This document shows, piece by piece, positions 52,648 through 63,799 of a DNA stretch of 64,000 bases. The translations under genes were made by a program, and so were the position numbers. The stretch comes from Shimia sp. Alg240-R146. GTDB lineage: Bacteria > Pseudomonadota > Alphaproteobacteria > Rhodobacterales > Rhodobacteraceae. The stretch is from NCBI RefSeq assembly GCF_947331465.1, contig NZ_CAMZOK010000001.1, positions 992,001 through 1,056,000 on the forward strand, read 5' to 3'. A model generated the notes under the pieces. That model did not search any database, was not told the DNA's origin, and worked only from the letters and a program-made list of their open reading frames with translations. The number at the start of each line of letters is the position of its first letter. Position 1 is the first letter of the stretch.

Positions 52648-53967
52648 TTAGGCCGCAGACGCTGTCGGCAGGATTTCGAATTTCTCACTGTCCAGCGTGA
52701 TGCGGTGCTCTTCGTCCAGATTGATCAGCTTCATCACCAGCGTGTCCCCGACATAGACATCGTCACGCTGCACGACGGAGCCCAGATTGGTGTCATAGCG
52801 CGGCGGAAGGTTTTCGATCCGCACCGAGTCCGCGAGATCGGCCGGCAGGGTGAGCTGGAAGCTGTCTTCAAAGTCCCACACCACGGTGGAGGGATCGGTG
52901 GTGTGCATCTGGTCGGGGTCGACGGTCATGGAATAGACATCGGAGCCGCCGAACTGATCATCGGACACGTTGATGCCTTGGGAGAAGAGATAAGTGTCGT
53001 CGCCCTCGCTGCCATCGATCCGCAGGCGGGTGTCGTCGTCACGTTCAACGCTGCGGGCGTCGATGGTGTCATCCCCGGCTCCGCCGTTGACAACCACCGA
53101 ACCGCTGTCGTGGTCGATGATGATCGTGTCGTCACCGCGTGAACCGCGCAGATCGAGATTGCCGACGTCGCCTTGGACGACTTGTGGCTCGGTACTGCCG
53201 GAGGCGGGTTCTGTAGTTTCGGATGCGTCTTCGCCGGTTTCTGCTGTGGAGTCTGTGTCGGCCAGATAGATGCTGTCGGGATTCACGTCGGAAAGCCCGT
53301 CAAGGCGTACAACAAAGTCCCGCGCGGCTTCAGGGCCGAGGTCCGGGTCAAACACAGACACGCGCACATCGACGTAACTGCCATCTTCGGCGGGTTCCAA
53401 AGTGAAGTCCTGCGGTGTTTCCGTGCTTGTGCCGGGCGCGTCGCTGACAACTTCGAGTGTCAGCACATCTTCGGTGTCGTTAAAATCGGAAATAATCACA
53501 TCAAATGGACGGGTGTCATCATCTCGGTGCGGGTATTCTGCAACAAAGGTGTCAGCGCCATCGCCACCAACTGCGAGAATCGGATTGTCGGACGTGTGAG
53601 ACAGTCGGAGCGAGTCGTCGCCATCGGTGCCGGTTATTCGGTCATAGCCGTCGGTCGCCTGATCTTCGGCCTCATCGGTGCCGTCTGTCGCGTGTTCATA
53701 GTCTCCGGACCCCAGATCGACTGCGACTGAATCGGGCAATGCGCTGCCGTCATAGATGCCATCATCTGTTTCGGCTGCGTCGTCATCGGAGGAGTCGTCC
53801 TGCAGGTCAGCAGGCAACAACATCGGGCCGTCCTGAATTTGGTCTGCCTCGTCACCCTCGGTGGTGTCGTCGGAGGTGTCGACGTCTGCGTCGTCTCCGC
53901 CAATGATTCCGCCAAGCAAAGCGGCGGCGCCCAGCCCTAAGATGGAGAGAATGATGATCGTGCTCAT
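52648..53967 (-). CDS. RTX-repeat calcium-binding-like protein, tandem paralogue
   Basis: The 439-residue protein has the same design as its neighbour at 51178-52572: an N-terminal helix (MSTIIILSILGLGAAALLGGII), an acidic linker, RTX-like repeats (GGDGADTFV, GGAGDDTID, GSEGDDTYLF) and a C-terminal DDVYVGDTLVMKL block. The two differ through most of their length, so the duplication is old. I used the ATG at 53967, where the hydrophobic helix starts. No secretion apparatus genes (HlyB/HlyD/TolC) are nearby. Extracytoplasmic, calcium-stiffened, membrane-anchored is the best structural reading. Confidence 0.8.
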   Translation of the reverse strand: MSTIIILSILGLGAAALLGGIIGGDDADVDTSDDTTEGDEADQIQDGPMLLPADLQDDSSDDDAAETDDGIYDGSALPDSVAVDLGSGDYEHATDGTDEAEDQATDGYDRITGTDGDDSLRLSHTSDNPILAVGGDGADTFVAEYPHRDDDTRPFDVIISDFNDTEDVLTLEVVSDAPGTSTETPQDFTLEPAEDGSYVDVRVSVFDPDLGPEAARDFVVRLDGLSDVNPDSIYLADTDSTAETGEDASETTEPASGSTEPQVVQGDVGNLDLRGSRGDDTIIIDHDSGSVVVNGGAGDDTIDARSVERDDDTRLRIDGSEGDDTYLFSQGINVSDDQFGGSDVYSMTVDPDQMHTTDPSTVVWDFEDSFQLTLPADLADSVRIENLPPRYDTNLGSVVQRDDVYVGDTLVMKLINLDEEHRITLDSEKFEILPTASAA

Positions 53968-54241
53968 GTCGTGCCTGAATTCCGGTTCCGATTTGGTATC
54001 AATTCCGGATATCGGCAATTGGTATCCAAATTGATAACGGCGGCGCTGGCATTTTCGGGGTTGGATCTGGTTTTTGCCCCGCGGGTCGCGCGGAATTTGC
54101 GGGCTTTGCGACGCGGGAATCGCGGAAAAAGGGGATTTTACGGGCATTTTTTTTCCCTAAGGTCACAGGCAAAGGGTCGCACCATAGCTAACCTATTAAA
54201 AACAAGCGATTTTGTGCGTTTTTCGATTATATCAAACGTAG

Positions 54242-54270
54242 TTGATAGCTGAGCAAGCCTCTGCTACACC
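54242..54270 (+). promoter_or_regulatory. Candidate promoter of atpHAGDC
   Basis: TTGATA and TACACC are separated by 17 bp (CTACAC with 16 bp is the alternative). Transcription would start near 54277, about 96 nt before atpH. Confidence 0.45.
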
Positions 54271-54324
54271 CGCCTCGGATTTGCCGCCTTGTCATGGGCA
54301 GGGCATGAAACGTCCTCGTTTGGT

Positions 54325-54340
54325 GCATACAATTGTATGC
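54325..54340. promoter_or_regulatory. Perfect 16-bp palindrome in the atp leader
   Basis: GCATACAATTGTATGC is its own reverse complement. It lies 33 bp before atpH, downstream of the likely promoter. The TACAATTGTA core resembles GntR-type operators; as RNA it would form only a 6-bp stem. Confidence 0.5.
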
Positions 54341-54372
54341 TGCAGTCGAGGCCAGAAAGCGGAAGGGTGGAC

Positions 54373-54933
54373 GTGTCCGAACCAGCTTCGATCTCCTCCG
54401 GCATTGCCGAACGCTATGCCGCCGCGGTCTTTGAGATCGCATCCGAGAACAAGGCGCTTGCCAAACTGGAAAGTGGTCTTGACGATCTCAGCGCAGTATT
54501 GGACGAAAGCGCCGACCTGCGTAACCTGATCAATTCGCCTCTGGTGAGCCGCGATGAACAGGGCAAGGCCATCGCAGCCGTTGCGAAAACCATGAAATTG
54601 CAGCCCGTGCTGGCAAACGTTCTGGGCCTGATGGCCGAGAAGCGCCGCCTGTTCGTGCTGCCTCAGCTGATTGACCAGCTGCGCGCCATGATTGCAGAAG
54701 ACAAAGGCGAAGTGACCGCCGATGTGACATCTGCCAAAGCATTGACCAAAACCCAAAGCGACAAGCTGGCGAAGACGCTGGCTGCCCGTATCGGGAAAGA
54801 CGTCAAGATCAACGCGACCGTCGACAAAACCCTTGTTGGCGGTCTTGTAGTTAAAGTGGGCTCGAAGATGATCGATACATCGATCCGCTCCAAGCTCTCT
54901 TCCCTCCAGAATGCAATGAAAGAGGTCGGATAA
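54373..54933 (+). CDS. atpH: F1 ATP synthase delta subunit
   Basis: AtpH is the stalk subunit linking F1 to the b subunits. The 186-residue protein has [13 protein letters not shown] at the start and the C-terminal [25 protein letters not shown], which is diagnostic. The start is GTG at 54373 with GGAAGG six bases before it; an in-frame GTG at 54367 and longer starts are less well placed. The stop overlaps atpA by one base. F0 genes are not in the window, as expected for alphaproteobacteria, which split F0 and F1 loci. Confidence 0.95.
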   Translation: MSEPASISSGIAERYAAAVFEIASENKALAKLESGLDDLSAVLDESADLRNLINSPLVSRDEQGKAIAAVAKTMKLQPVLANVLGLMAEKRRLFVLPQLIDQLRAMIAEDKGEVTADVTSAKALTKTQSDKLAKTLAARIGKDVKINATVDKTLVGGLVVKVGSKMIDTSIRSKLSSLQNAMKEVG

Positions 54934-56471
54934 TGGGTATCCAAGCAGCCGAAATCTCTGCGATCCTTAAGGAGCAGATTAAAAACTTTGGCCAGGAGGC
55001 CGAAGTGGCCGAAGTCGGCCGCGTGCTTTCCGTCGGTGACGGTATCGCGCGCGTCTACGGCCTGGACAATGTCCAAGCCGGTGAGATGGTTGAATTCCCT
55101 GGTGGTATTCAAGGCATGGCGCTGAACCTGGAAAATGACAACGTTGGTGTCGTTATCTTCGGTTCTGACCGTGACATCAAAGAAGGTGACACTGTAAAGC
55201 GCACCAACTCCATCGTGGACGTTCCGACTGGCGAGGGCCTGCTGGGTCGCGTCGTAGACGGTCTGGGCAACCCGCTGGACGGCAAGGGCCCGATCGCATC
55301 GGACACCCGTGGCGTTGCAGACGTTAAAGCGCCGGGCATTATCCCGCGTAAATCGGTTCACGAACCGATGGCAACCGGCCTGAAGTCGGTTGACGCGATG
55401 ATCCCGATTGGCCGTGGCCAGCGTGAATTGATCATTGGTGACCGTCAGACCGGCAAAACTGCTGTGGCTCTGGACGCGATCCTGAACCAGAAGTCTTACA
55501 ACGAAGCCGCTGGCGACGACGAAAGCAAGAAACTGTACTGCGTGTACGTTGCGATCGGTCAGAAACGTTCGACTGTTGCTCAGCTGGTGAAGAAGCTGGA
55601 AGAAACCGGCGCGATGGCCTACTCGATCGTGGTTGCCGCAACCGCATCCGAGCCTGCGCCAATGCAGTTCCTGGCACCTTACGCCGCGACCGCTATGGCC
55701 GAGTACTTCCGCGACAACGGCAAGCACGCTCTGATCATTTATGATGATCTCTCCAAGCAAGCTGTTGCGTATCGTCAGATGTCCCTGCTGCTGCGTCGTC
55801 CTCCCGGACGTGAAGCGTATCCTGGTGACGTTTTCTATCTTCACTCACGTCTGCTTGAGCGTTCGGCAAAGCTGAACGAAGATTTTGGTGCCGGCTCGCT
55901 TACTGCGTTGCCGATCATCGAAACCCAAGGTGGCGACGTTTCCGCGTTTATTCCAACCAACGTGATTTCGATCACCGACGGTCAGATCTTCCTGGAAACC
56001 GAACTTTTCTACCAAGGTATCCGCCCTGCTGTGAACACCGGTCTGTCGGTTTCGCGCGTTGGCTCCTCGGCTCAGACATCGGCGATGTCGTCGGTTGCTG
56101 GTCCGGTGAAACTGTCGCTGGCTCAGTATCGTGAAATGGCTGCGTTTGCTCAGTTTGGCTCCGACCTCGATACCGCAACTCAGCAGCTGCTGAACCGTGG
56201 TGCGCGCCTGACCGAGCTGATGAAACAGCCTCAGTACTCGCCGCTGACCAACGCTGAAATCGTCTGCGTCATCTTTGCAGGTGTGAACGGCTATCTGGAC
56301 GGCATCGACGTGTCTGACGTAGGTCGCTTTGAGCAGTCCATGCTGGCGCACCTGCGCGCCAACAACGCTGACTTGCTTCAGTGGATCACCGACGAAGATC
56401 CTAAGATCAAAGGCGAGGCCGCCGACAAAGTTAAAGCCGCGCTGGACGCTTTCGCCGCTGACTTCGCATAA
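54933..56471 (+). CDS. atpA: F1 ATP synthase alpha subunit
   Basis: The alpha subunit forms the alpha3beta3 head and has a regulatory nucleotide site. The 512-residue protein has the Walker A GDRQTGKT (about 171-178), the alpha-type segment [33 protein letters not shown], and the ATP synthase alpha/beta signature in [17 protein letters not shown]. Its ATG overlaps the atpH stop. It is the second gene of atpHAGDC. Confidence 0.98.
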   Translation: MGIQAAEISAILKEQIKNFGQEAEVAEVGRVLSVGDGIARVYGLDNVQAGEMVEFPGGIQGMALNLENDNVGVVIFGSDRDIKEGDTVKRTNSIVDVPTGEGLLGRVVDGLGNPLDGKGPIASDTRGVADVKAPGIIPRKSVHEPMATGLKSVDAMIPIGRGQRELIIGDRQTGKTAVALDAILNQKSYNEAAGDDESKKLYCVYVAIGQKRSTVAQLVKKLEETGAMAYSIVVAATASEPAPMQFLAPYAATAMAEYFRDNGKHALIIYDDLSKQAVAYRQMSLLLRRPPGREAYPGDVFYLHSRLLERSAKLNEDFGAGSLTALPIIETQGGDVSAFIPTNVISITDGQIFLETELFYQGIRPAVNTGLSVSRVGSSAQTSAMSSVAGPVKLSLAQYREMAAFAQFGSDLDTATQQLLNRGARLTELMKQPQYSPLTNAEIVCVIFAGVNGYLDGIDVSDVGRFEQSMLAHLRANNADLLQWITDEDPKIKGEAADKVKAALDAFAADFA

Positions 56472-56483
56472 GGGGTTCGGACC

Positions 56484-58797
<2,314 letters not shown>

Positions 58798-58808
58798 GGA
58801 GGCCCGTA

Positions 58809-59204
58809 ATGGCAACTGAGATGCAATTTGACCTGGTGAGCCCTGAGCGGAGCCTTGCTTCACTCCAGGCCACTTCTGTCCAAATCCCTGGCGCTGATGG
58901 TGATCTCACCGCAATGCCAGGCCACGCGCCCCTGCTGACCTCGCTGCGCCCTGGCGTTGTGCGGGTTCAGACAGCTGACGGCGAAAAAGACTTTGTTGTA
59001 ACCCGCGGTTTTGCGGAAGTTGCGCCCGAGTCGATTTCGGTGATCGCTGAGTTCGCGCATGTGGGCGAAGATGTAACCAAGGCAGACCTTGAAGACGTGC
59101 TGGTTGGCGCGCGCAAGGCGGTTGAGGATGCGTCCGCTGAGGACAAAGATGCTGCGGAAAAGTTCCTGTCGGATCTCGAGCAGCTCTTGGCGAACATGGT
59201 CTGA
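58809..59204 (+). CDS. atpC: F1 ATP synthase epsilon subunit
   Basis: The epsilon subunit regulates ATPase activity. The 131-residue protein has the N-terminal beta sandwich (MQFDLVSPERSLASLQATSVQIPG, GDLTAMPGHAPLLTSLRPGVV) and a C-terminal helical part (AEDKDAAEKFLSDLEQLLANM). It is the last gene of the F1 operon, with a strong ribosome binding site (AAGGAGG) and a terminator 24 bp after the stop. Confidence 0.95.
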   Translation: MATEMQFDLVSPERSLASLQATSVQIPGADGDLTAMPGHAPLLTSLRPGVVRVQTADGEKDFVVTRGFAEVAPESISVIAEFAHVGEDVTKADLEDVLVGARKAVEDASAEDKDAAEKFLSDLEQLLANMV

Positions 59205-59228
59205 TCCCACTGTGATCGGACAAAAATA

Positions 59229-59259
59229 GAGGCTCCGCTCCTGTGGCGGGGCCTTTTTT
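59229..59259 (+). terminator. Terminator of the atp operon
   Basis: GGCTCCGC and GCGGGGCC form a stem with one T-G pair around a TCCTGTG loop, then TTTTTT. Confidence 0.88.
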
Positions 59260-59318
59260 CTGAGAAATGCCTTTTTTTGTTGCGAATTGGTCTGAGGTTA
59301 CAGACATTAGGTTCCGGA

Positions 59319-59672
59319 ATGAGACGACTTAGAAATCACCACATTGGCGTAGATCAGGGCGATGAGACCCTGTTTTCGGATTTTGAATCCGACGGTGACA
59401 TGTGGACCGGGGATGGGCCGCGTGATCGACGCAAGCTGATTAAGTTTTCCGGCCGATTTCGCACGCCACCTACCGTGCAGGTGGCTTTGTCGCTTTGGGA
59501 CATGGACGCCGAACACAATATCCGTGCCGAAGTGGTTGCCGAAGAAGTCACCAACCTTGGATTTCATTTGGTGTTTCGCACTTGGGGTGACAGTCGTGTC
59601 GCGCGTGTGCGGATGAGCTGGATGGCGATTGGTGAGTTGGCACATGCCGATGACTGGGCAATAGACGACTGA
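59319..59672 (+). CDS. H-type lectin domain protein
   Basis: The 117-residue protein is almost entirely one H-type lectin domain (Helix pomatia agglutinin type): KLIKFSGRFRTPPTVQVALSLWDMD, a central strand, and TNLGFHLVFRTWGDSRVARVRMSWMAIGE. H-type lectins bind N-acetylgalactosamine-like sugars in animals; in bacteria the ligand is unknown. No signal peptide is present, so it is cytoplasmic or exported by another route. I chose the ATG at 59319; the in-frame start 42 bases upstream is inside the atpC terminator region. It is bounded by terminators on both sides. Confidence 0.8.
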   Translation: MRRLRNHHIGVDQGDETLFSDFESDGDMWTGDGPRDRRKLIKFSGRFRTPPTVQVALSLWDMDAEHNIRAEVVAEEVTNLGFHLVFRTWGDSRVARVRMSWMAIGELAHADDWAIDD

Positions 59673-59698
59673 TGCAAGGCTTAGCACTTTGCACAAAC

Positions 59699-59729
59699 AA
59701 AAAGCCGCGCTGAAAAGCGCGGCTTTTGT
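59699..59729. terminator. Bidirectional terminator between lectin gene and prs
   Basis: AAAAGCCGCGCT-GAAA-AGCGCGGCTTTT is a perfect 12-bp stem with a stable GAAA tetraloop; A- and T-runs let it work both ways. Confidence 0.93.
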
Positions 59730-59749
59730 CGTTTCACAGTGTCTTGTGA

Positions 59750-60766
59750 TTACTTGTTAAAGAGGCCTTCGTAGCTGGCTTCCAGCGTTTCGGTCTCAAA
59801 CAACGAGCTGACCGAGGTGCCGTTTGCGATGTTCAGGATCGCTTGGGCAAAAAGCGGCGCAGTCGGGATGATGCGGATATTTGGGGTTTCCAGAACCGGC
59901 TGGGTGGCTTCAATCGAGTCGGTGATGCAAAGCGATTTCATCACCGAGCCTTTGATGCGTTCAACAGCAGGACCGGAGAGTACGCCGTGGGTGATGTAGC
60001 TGTGCACCTCGGTGGCACCGTGCTCCATCAGCACTTCGGCGGCTTTACAAAGCGTACCTGCGGTGTCGCAGATGTCGTCCACGATGATACATTTCTTGCC
60101 CTCGACGTTTCCGATCACGGTCATTTCCGCGATTTCGCCAGCCTTTTCACGGCGTTTGTCGACGATCGAAAGCGGCGCACCGATGCGTTTGGCAAGCTCG
60201 CGTGCGCGGGCCACACCGCCAACGTCGGGTGAGATCACCATGACGTCGTCGAGGCAGTCCGCAAACTGGGACTGAATGTCGAGTGCGAAGATCGGCGAGG
60301 CGTAGAGGTTGTCCACCGGAATGTCGAAGAAGCCCTGAATTTGGGCTGCGTGCAGATCCATTGTCAGAACCCGTTCGATGCCGGCTTCGACCATCATGTT
60401 GGCGACCAGCTTGGCGGTGATCGGGGTGCGCGCCTTGGTGCGGCGGTCCTGACGGGCGTAGCCGAAGTAGGGGATCACGGCCGTGATGCGCGAGGCCGAC
60501 GACCGACGCAGTGCGTCGGACATGATGAGCAGTTCCATCAGGTTGTCGTTAGCCGGACGTGAGGTCGATTGGATGATGAACATGTCCTCGCCGCGGACGT
60601 TTTCAAAGACCTCTACAAAGATCTCTTGGTCGTTGAAGCGTTCCACGCGGGCGTCGACCAGATCGACCGGCTTTCCCCGATGAAGCGCCATGCGGCGGGT
60701 GATGGCATTTGCCAGCGGCATGTTTGAGCTGCCGGTCATCAGTTTGGGTTCAAGAAGTGTGGCCAT
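59750..60766 (-). CDS. prs: Ribose-phosphate pyrophosphokinase
   Basis: Prs makes PRPP from ribose 5-phosphate and ATP for nucleotide and histidine synthesis. The 338-residue protein has [25 protein letters not shown], the signature [20 protein letters not shown], and the PRPP-binding loop [20 protein letters not shown] used the ATG at 60766 ([19 protein letters not shown]); codons upstream are not part of the family. A transcript would end at the bidirectional hairpin at 59699-59729. Confidence 0.97.
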   Translation of the reverse strand: MATLLEPKLMTGSSNMPLANAITRRMALHRGKPVDLVDARVERFNDQEIFVEVFENVRGEDMFIIQSTSRPANDNLMELLIMSDALRRSSASRITAVIPYFGYARQDRRTKARTPITAKLVANMMVEAGIERVLTMDLHAAQIQGFFDIPVDNLYASPIFALDIQSQFADCLDDVMVISPDVGGVARARELAKRIGAPLSIVDKRREKAGEIAEMTVIGNVEGKKCIIVDDICDTAGTLCKAAEVLMEHGATEVHSYITHGVLSGPAVERIKGSVMKSLCITDSIEATQPVLETPNIRIIPTAPLFAQAILNIANGTSVSSLFETETLEASYEGLFNK

Positions 60767-60882
60767 GATGGGGTCCCCAGAGTGGTGCAGAGTGTGGCGC
60801 AGGTGACAGATTCGTGACGTTGCCAACCGCTTAACATGGCCCTAGGGTCTCGCAAAGCATCGAGGCGCAGCGGGAGGCCCAA

Positions 60883-61482
60883 ATGGCACATATCGACTAC
60901 TATTTTGCGACAATTTCTCCATACACATACCTAGCCGGCACACGGCTGGAGGAAATCGCCGCCAAACATGGCGCGACGATCACGTACAAACCTTTGGATA
61001 TCATCGCGCAGTTCGGCCGGACCGGCGGTACGCCACCCAAGGATCGGCACGCGAGCCGTCAGGAATATCGCGCGCAGGAACTGGTGCGGCAGGCTAAAAA
61101 GCTGGACATGCCCTTCAACCTCAAACCTGCGCATTGGCCGACCAATATGGCGCCGTCTTCATATGCGTTTATCGCGGCGCAAAATGCCGGTGGCGGTGAT
61201 CTTGGCGCCTTGGCGCATGGCATCACGCGGGCCTGCTGGGTCGAGGAAAAGAACGTGGCAGAGGACGCGGTGATCCGTGAATGTCTTGAGGCCGCTGGCT
61301 TTGATCCGAAACTGGCTGATAGCGGTTTGCTGGAAGGCGCGGAGACCTACGCCAAGAACCTGGAAGACGCGGTTGAAGCAGGCGCGTTTGGGGCCCCTTT
61401 CTATGTCGTAGACGACGGCGCCCGTTTCTGGGGGCAGGATCGTTTGGAAGACCTGGATCTGCATCTGGCTGGCAAACTCTAA
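60883..61482 (+). CDS. 2-hydroxychromene-2-carboxylate isomerase-like protein (DsbA/GST-kappa fold)
   Basis: The 199-residue protein matches the HCCA isomerase family: an N-terminal DYYFATISPYTYLAG with the active-site serine region (SPYTYL), a helical insert, and the C-terminal GAFGAPFYVVDDGARFWGQDRLEDLD. Characterised members isomerise 2-hydroxychromene-2-carboxylate in naphthalene breakdown using glutathione. No other naphthalene genes are here, so the substrate is open. It precedes the alpha/beta hydrolase gene by three bases, implying one transcript. Confidence 0.88.
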   Translation: MAHIDYYFATISPYTYLAGTRLEEIAAKHGATITYKPLDIIAQFGRTGGTPPKDRHASRQEYRAQELVRQAKKLDMPFNLKPAHWPTNMAPSSYAFIAAQNAGGGDLGALAHGITRACWVEEKNVAEDAVIRECLEAAGFDPKLADSGLLEGAETYAKNLEDAVEAGAFGAPFYVVDDGARFWGQDRLEDLDLHLAGKL

Positions 61483-61485
61483 GAC

Positions 61486-62283
61486 ATGCTTTCGGGCGTT
61501 GGCAGTAAGACACACTGGCGCACGCTGGGCGAAGGCGCTCGGCCTGCGTTGGCGTTGCATTGCAACCTTGGGCATTCGGGTGCGTTCCGCGGGATTGGGG
61601 CGGAGCTCGGCGATCTTTTGACGATTCAGGCTCCGGATATGCCGGGACATGGGCGTAGCGATGCTTATCAGGCGGGCACCTTGGCCGGGCAGTACATGCT
61701 GGACGCCATTCTGGAAAATCTGGACGCTCCGGTGGATGTCATCGGTCACAGCTATGGTGGTCTGTTGGGGCTGCGGTTGGCAATTGAACGGCCGGAAATG
61801 GTGCGTTCGTTGTCGCTGTTTGAGCCTGTGACGATGTTGGCGGCCAAAGACAGAGCACCAGAAGAAGTTGCCAAGAACGACGCGCATATGTCGAAGGTCA
61901 TCGCCTTGTACGCGGCGGGCGATCCGGAAGGCGCAGTGCGGATGTTTGTGGAAGAATGGGGCGATGGCACGCCTTGGGAGCAGCTGCCTGCCGAAACTCG
62001 CGCGACGTTTGCGCGGCAGGTGCCAGTTGTGGTCGCCTCGCAAAGGGACGTGCTGGAAGACATCGGTCAAGTGATGCCGCGGCTTGGCCAAGTTGCCGTG
62101 CCATGTGTGGTTATGGATGGGGCGCTGTCGCCTCCGATCATGAAACCCGCCTGTGATGGCTTGGCTGCGATGGTAAAGAACGGACGGCGGGCGACGATTG
62201 CTGGCGCTGGTCATATGGGCGCGATCACCCATGCCCGCGCCGTGGCTGCAGAAGTGCGCCAAACAATCGGCGCTGCAGCTTAG
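61486..62283 (+). CDS. Alpha/beta hydrolase
   Basis: The 265-residue protein has the alpha/beta hydrolase fold: a HCNLGHSG oxyanion region, APDMPGHGRSD, the nucleophile elbow GHS89-YGG, and the C-terminal catalytic histidine in GAGHMGAITH. It follows the isomerase-like gene by three bases and shares its operon. The substrate is unknown. Its stop overlaps the end of the convergent threonine aldolase gene by four bases (TTAG region). Confidence 0.87.
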   Translation: MLSGVGSKTHWRTLGEGARPALALHCNLGHSGAFRGIGAELGDLLTIQAPDMPGHGRSDAYQAGTLAGQYMLDAILENLDAPVDVIGHSYGGLLGLRLAIERPEMVRSLSLFEPVTMLAAKDRAPEEVAKNDAHMSKVIALYAAGDPEGAVRMFVEEWGDGTPWEQLPAETRATFARQVPVVVASQRDVLEDIGQVMPRLGQVAVPCVVMDGALSPPIMKPACDGLAAMVKNGRRATIAGAGHMGAITHARAVAAEVRQTIGAAA

Positions 62284-63326
62284 CCTTTCACGATATCCAG
62301 AAACTGGTTGATCTGATCGGTCGTGATCGACCAGTCGCAGACCAGACGCGCCTCGACCATCTCGTTTGGATCGTCGCCCTCAAGGCTGCCGGACCAGATG
62401 TGGTATTCGGCCCCAGCAGCAAACAGGCGTTTGTGTGCGGCCCGAGGCATGGCGACAAACAGCATGTTGGCTTGGGGCGGGTACACAAAGCTGACGCCGT
62501 CAATTGCCTGCAGGCCTCCTGCCAGATGCGCGGCGTTGGCGTTGGCCTGAGTCGCGGCGTTAATCCACGCATTGTCAGCCAGATACCCCTTCATCTGGGC
62601 TGACAGGAAACGGTGTTTGGAGAACAGATGCGCCCCGCGTTTGCGGCGCAGTTCAAATTCCCAAGCGTGTTTCGGGTCAAAGAAGATCACCGCCTCAACG
62701 CCGACGCAGCCATTCTTGGTGCCGCCAAAAGAGACCGCGTCCACGCCGGCCTTCCACGTCATTTCGGCCGGTGTGCAGCCTAGCGCCATCATCGCGTTGG
62801 TGAACCGCGCGCCGTCCAAATGAACCGGCAGATCGTGGGATTTGGCGACATCGCACAGCGCGGTGAGTTCGTCGAGCGTGTAGATTGTGCCGCGTTCGGT
62901 GACCTGCGTGATCGACACGGGGCCACGTTGCGGGCCATGCACGCCACGGGTTTCCTCGGCTTCGATGGCCACGCGCAATTCAGCTGCGGTCATCTTGTCA
63001 TCTTGTCCCACAAGCGTGAGTTTTGCGCCGCCGGAGTAAAATTCGGGGGCGTTGCATTCGTCCTCATGGATATGCGCAACGGAAGCGCAAAACACGGTTT
63101 CCCAAGGCTTGGTCAATGTTGCCAACGCCAGCGAGTTGGCGGCAGTGCCAGTGGCCACGAGATAAACGGCAGCCTCTGGCGCCTCAAACACGTCACGGAT
63201 CTGGGTGCGGACTTCGTCCATGATCGCATCCGCGCCGTAAGCCATGGCAAAGTCTTGGTTTGCCTCGGTCATGGCCTGCAAGACCTGTGGCAACGCGGGG
63301 CCGGAATTGTCGGAGGCAAAATGCAT
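62280..63326 (-). CDS. ltaE: Low-specificity L-threonine aldolase
   Basis: This PLP enzyme cleaves L-threonine/L-allo-threonine to glycine and acetaldehyde. The 348-residue protein has the N-terminal FASDNSGPALPQVLQA, FVATGTAANSLAL-like LVATGTAANSLAL, PVHLDGARFTNA with the PLP-binding aspartate, and the lysine block SFGGTK204NG. Its start codon overlaps the stop of the upstream YcgN-like gene by one base, implying co-translation. Confidence 0.93.
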   Translation of the reverse strand: MHFASDNSGPALPQVLQAMTEANQDFAMAYGADAIMDEVRTQIRDVFEAPEAAVYLVATGTAANSLALATLTKPWETVFCASVAHIHEDECNAPEFYSGGAKLTLVGQDDKMTAAELRVAIEAEETRGVHGPQRGPVSITQVTERGTIYTLDELTALCDVAKSHDLPVHLDGARFTNAMMALGCTPAEMTWKAGVDAVSFGGTKNGCVGVEAVIFFDPKHAWEFELRRKRGAHLFSKHRFLSAQMKGYLADNAWINAATQANANAAHLAGGLQAIDGVSFVYPPQANMLFVAMPRAAHKRLFAAGAEYHIWSGSLEGDDPNEMVEARLVCDWSITTDQINQFLDIVKG

Positions 63327-63799
63327 TAGAGAGGTTCCTCGATGATGTGGTCTTCCCAGTCGTCTTCGGGCGTTTCAAACTCGGATACTGTCATTTGATA
63401 AACCGACACGCCAGCCTCGTGCACGCTTTCGGCGCGGCCGGAAATCAGCGGGTGCCAGTCATATAGTGGCTTGCCTTCCCATAGCAGGCGATAGGCGCAG
63501 GTTTGCGGCATCCAGTAGGCGTGGTCGTCCAGATTTGACGGTTTGAGAACGATGCATTCGGGCACAAACTGATGGCGGATCGGGTATTGGGTGCAGCGGC
63601 AGGTTTCGTCATCCAACATACGACAGGCGACGCGGGTCAGGTGAACCTTGCCGGTGTCGGCGTCCTCAAGCTTGTTGAGGCAGCATTTACCGCAGCCATC
63701 ACACAGCGCTTCCCACTCTTTCTTGGACAGGTCAGCGAGTTTTTTCTTTTCCCAAAACCGAGGTTTCAGCTTGTCGCGTTCGATAGGGTCGCGGCTCAT
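63326..63799 (-). CDS. YcgN/UPF0260-family cysteine-cluster protein
   Basis: The 157-residue cytoplasmic protein has the UPF0260 pattern: FWEKKKLADLSKKEWEALCDGCGKCCLNKLED, VACRMLD with further cysteines (CRCTQYP), and YWMPQTCAYRLLWEGKPLYDWHPLISG. The CxxCxxxC-type set suggests a metal or Fe-S site; the function is unknown. The ATG at 63799 overlaps the ribF stop (ATGA), and the gene runs into ltaE by one base, so ribF, this gene and ltaE read as one operon. Confidence 0.9.
   Translation of the reverse strand: MSRDPIERDKLKPRFWEKKKLADLSKKEWEALCDGCGKCCLNKLEDADTGKVHLTRVACRMLDDETCRCTQYPIRHQFVPECIVLKPSNLDDHAYWMPQTCAYRLLWEGKPLYDWHPLISGRAESVHEAGVSVYQMTVSEFETPEDDWEDHIIEEPL

Larger units (their letters stand above)
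53968..54372 (+). other. Gene-free stretch and leader of the atp operon
   Basis: This 405-bp region holds no plausible gene. It contains an AT-rich tract with an eight-T run at about 54150, a likely atp promoter (54242-54270), the 16-bp palindrome at 54325-54340 and the atpH ribosome binding site. Confidence 0.6.
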
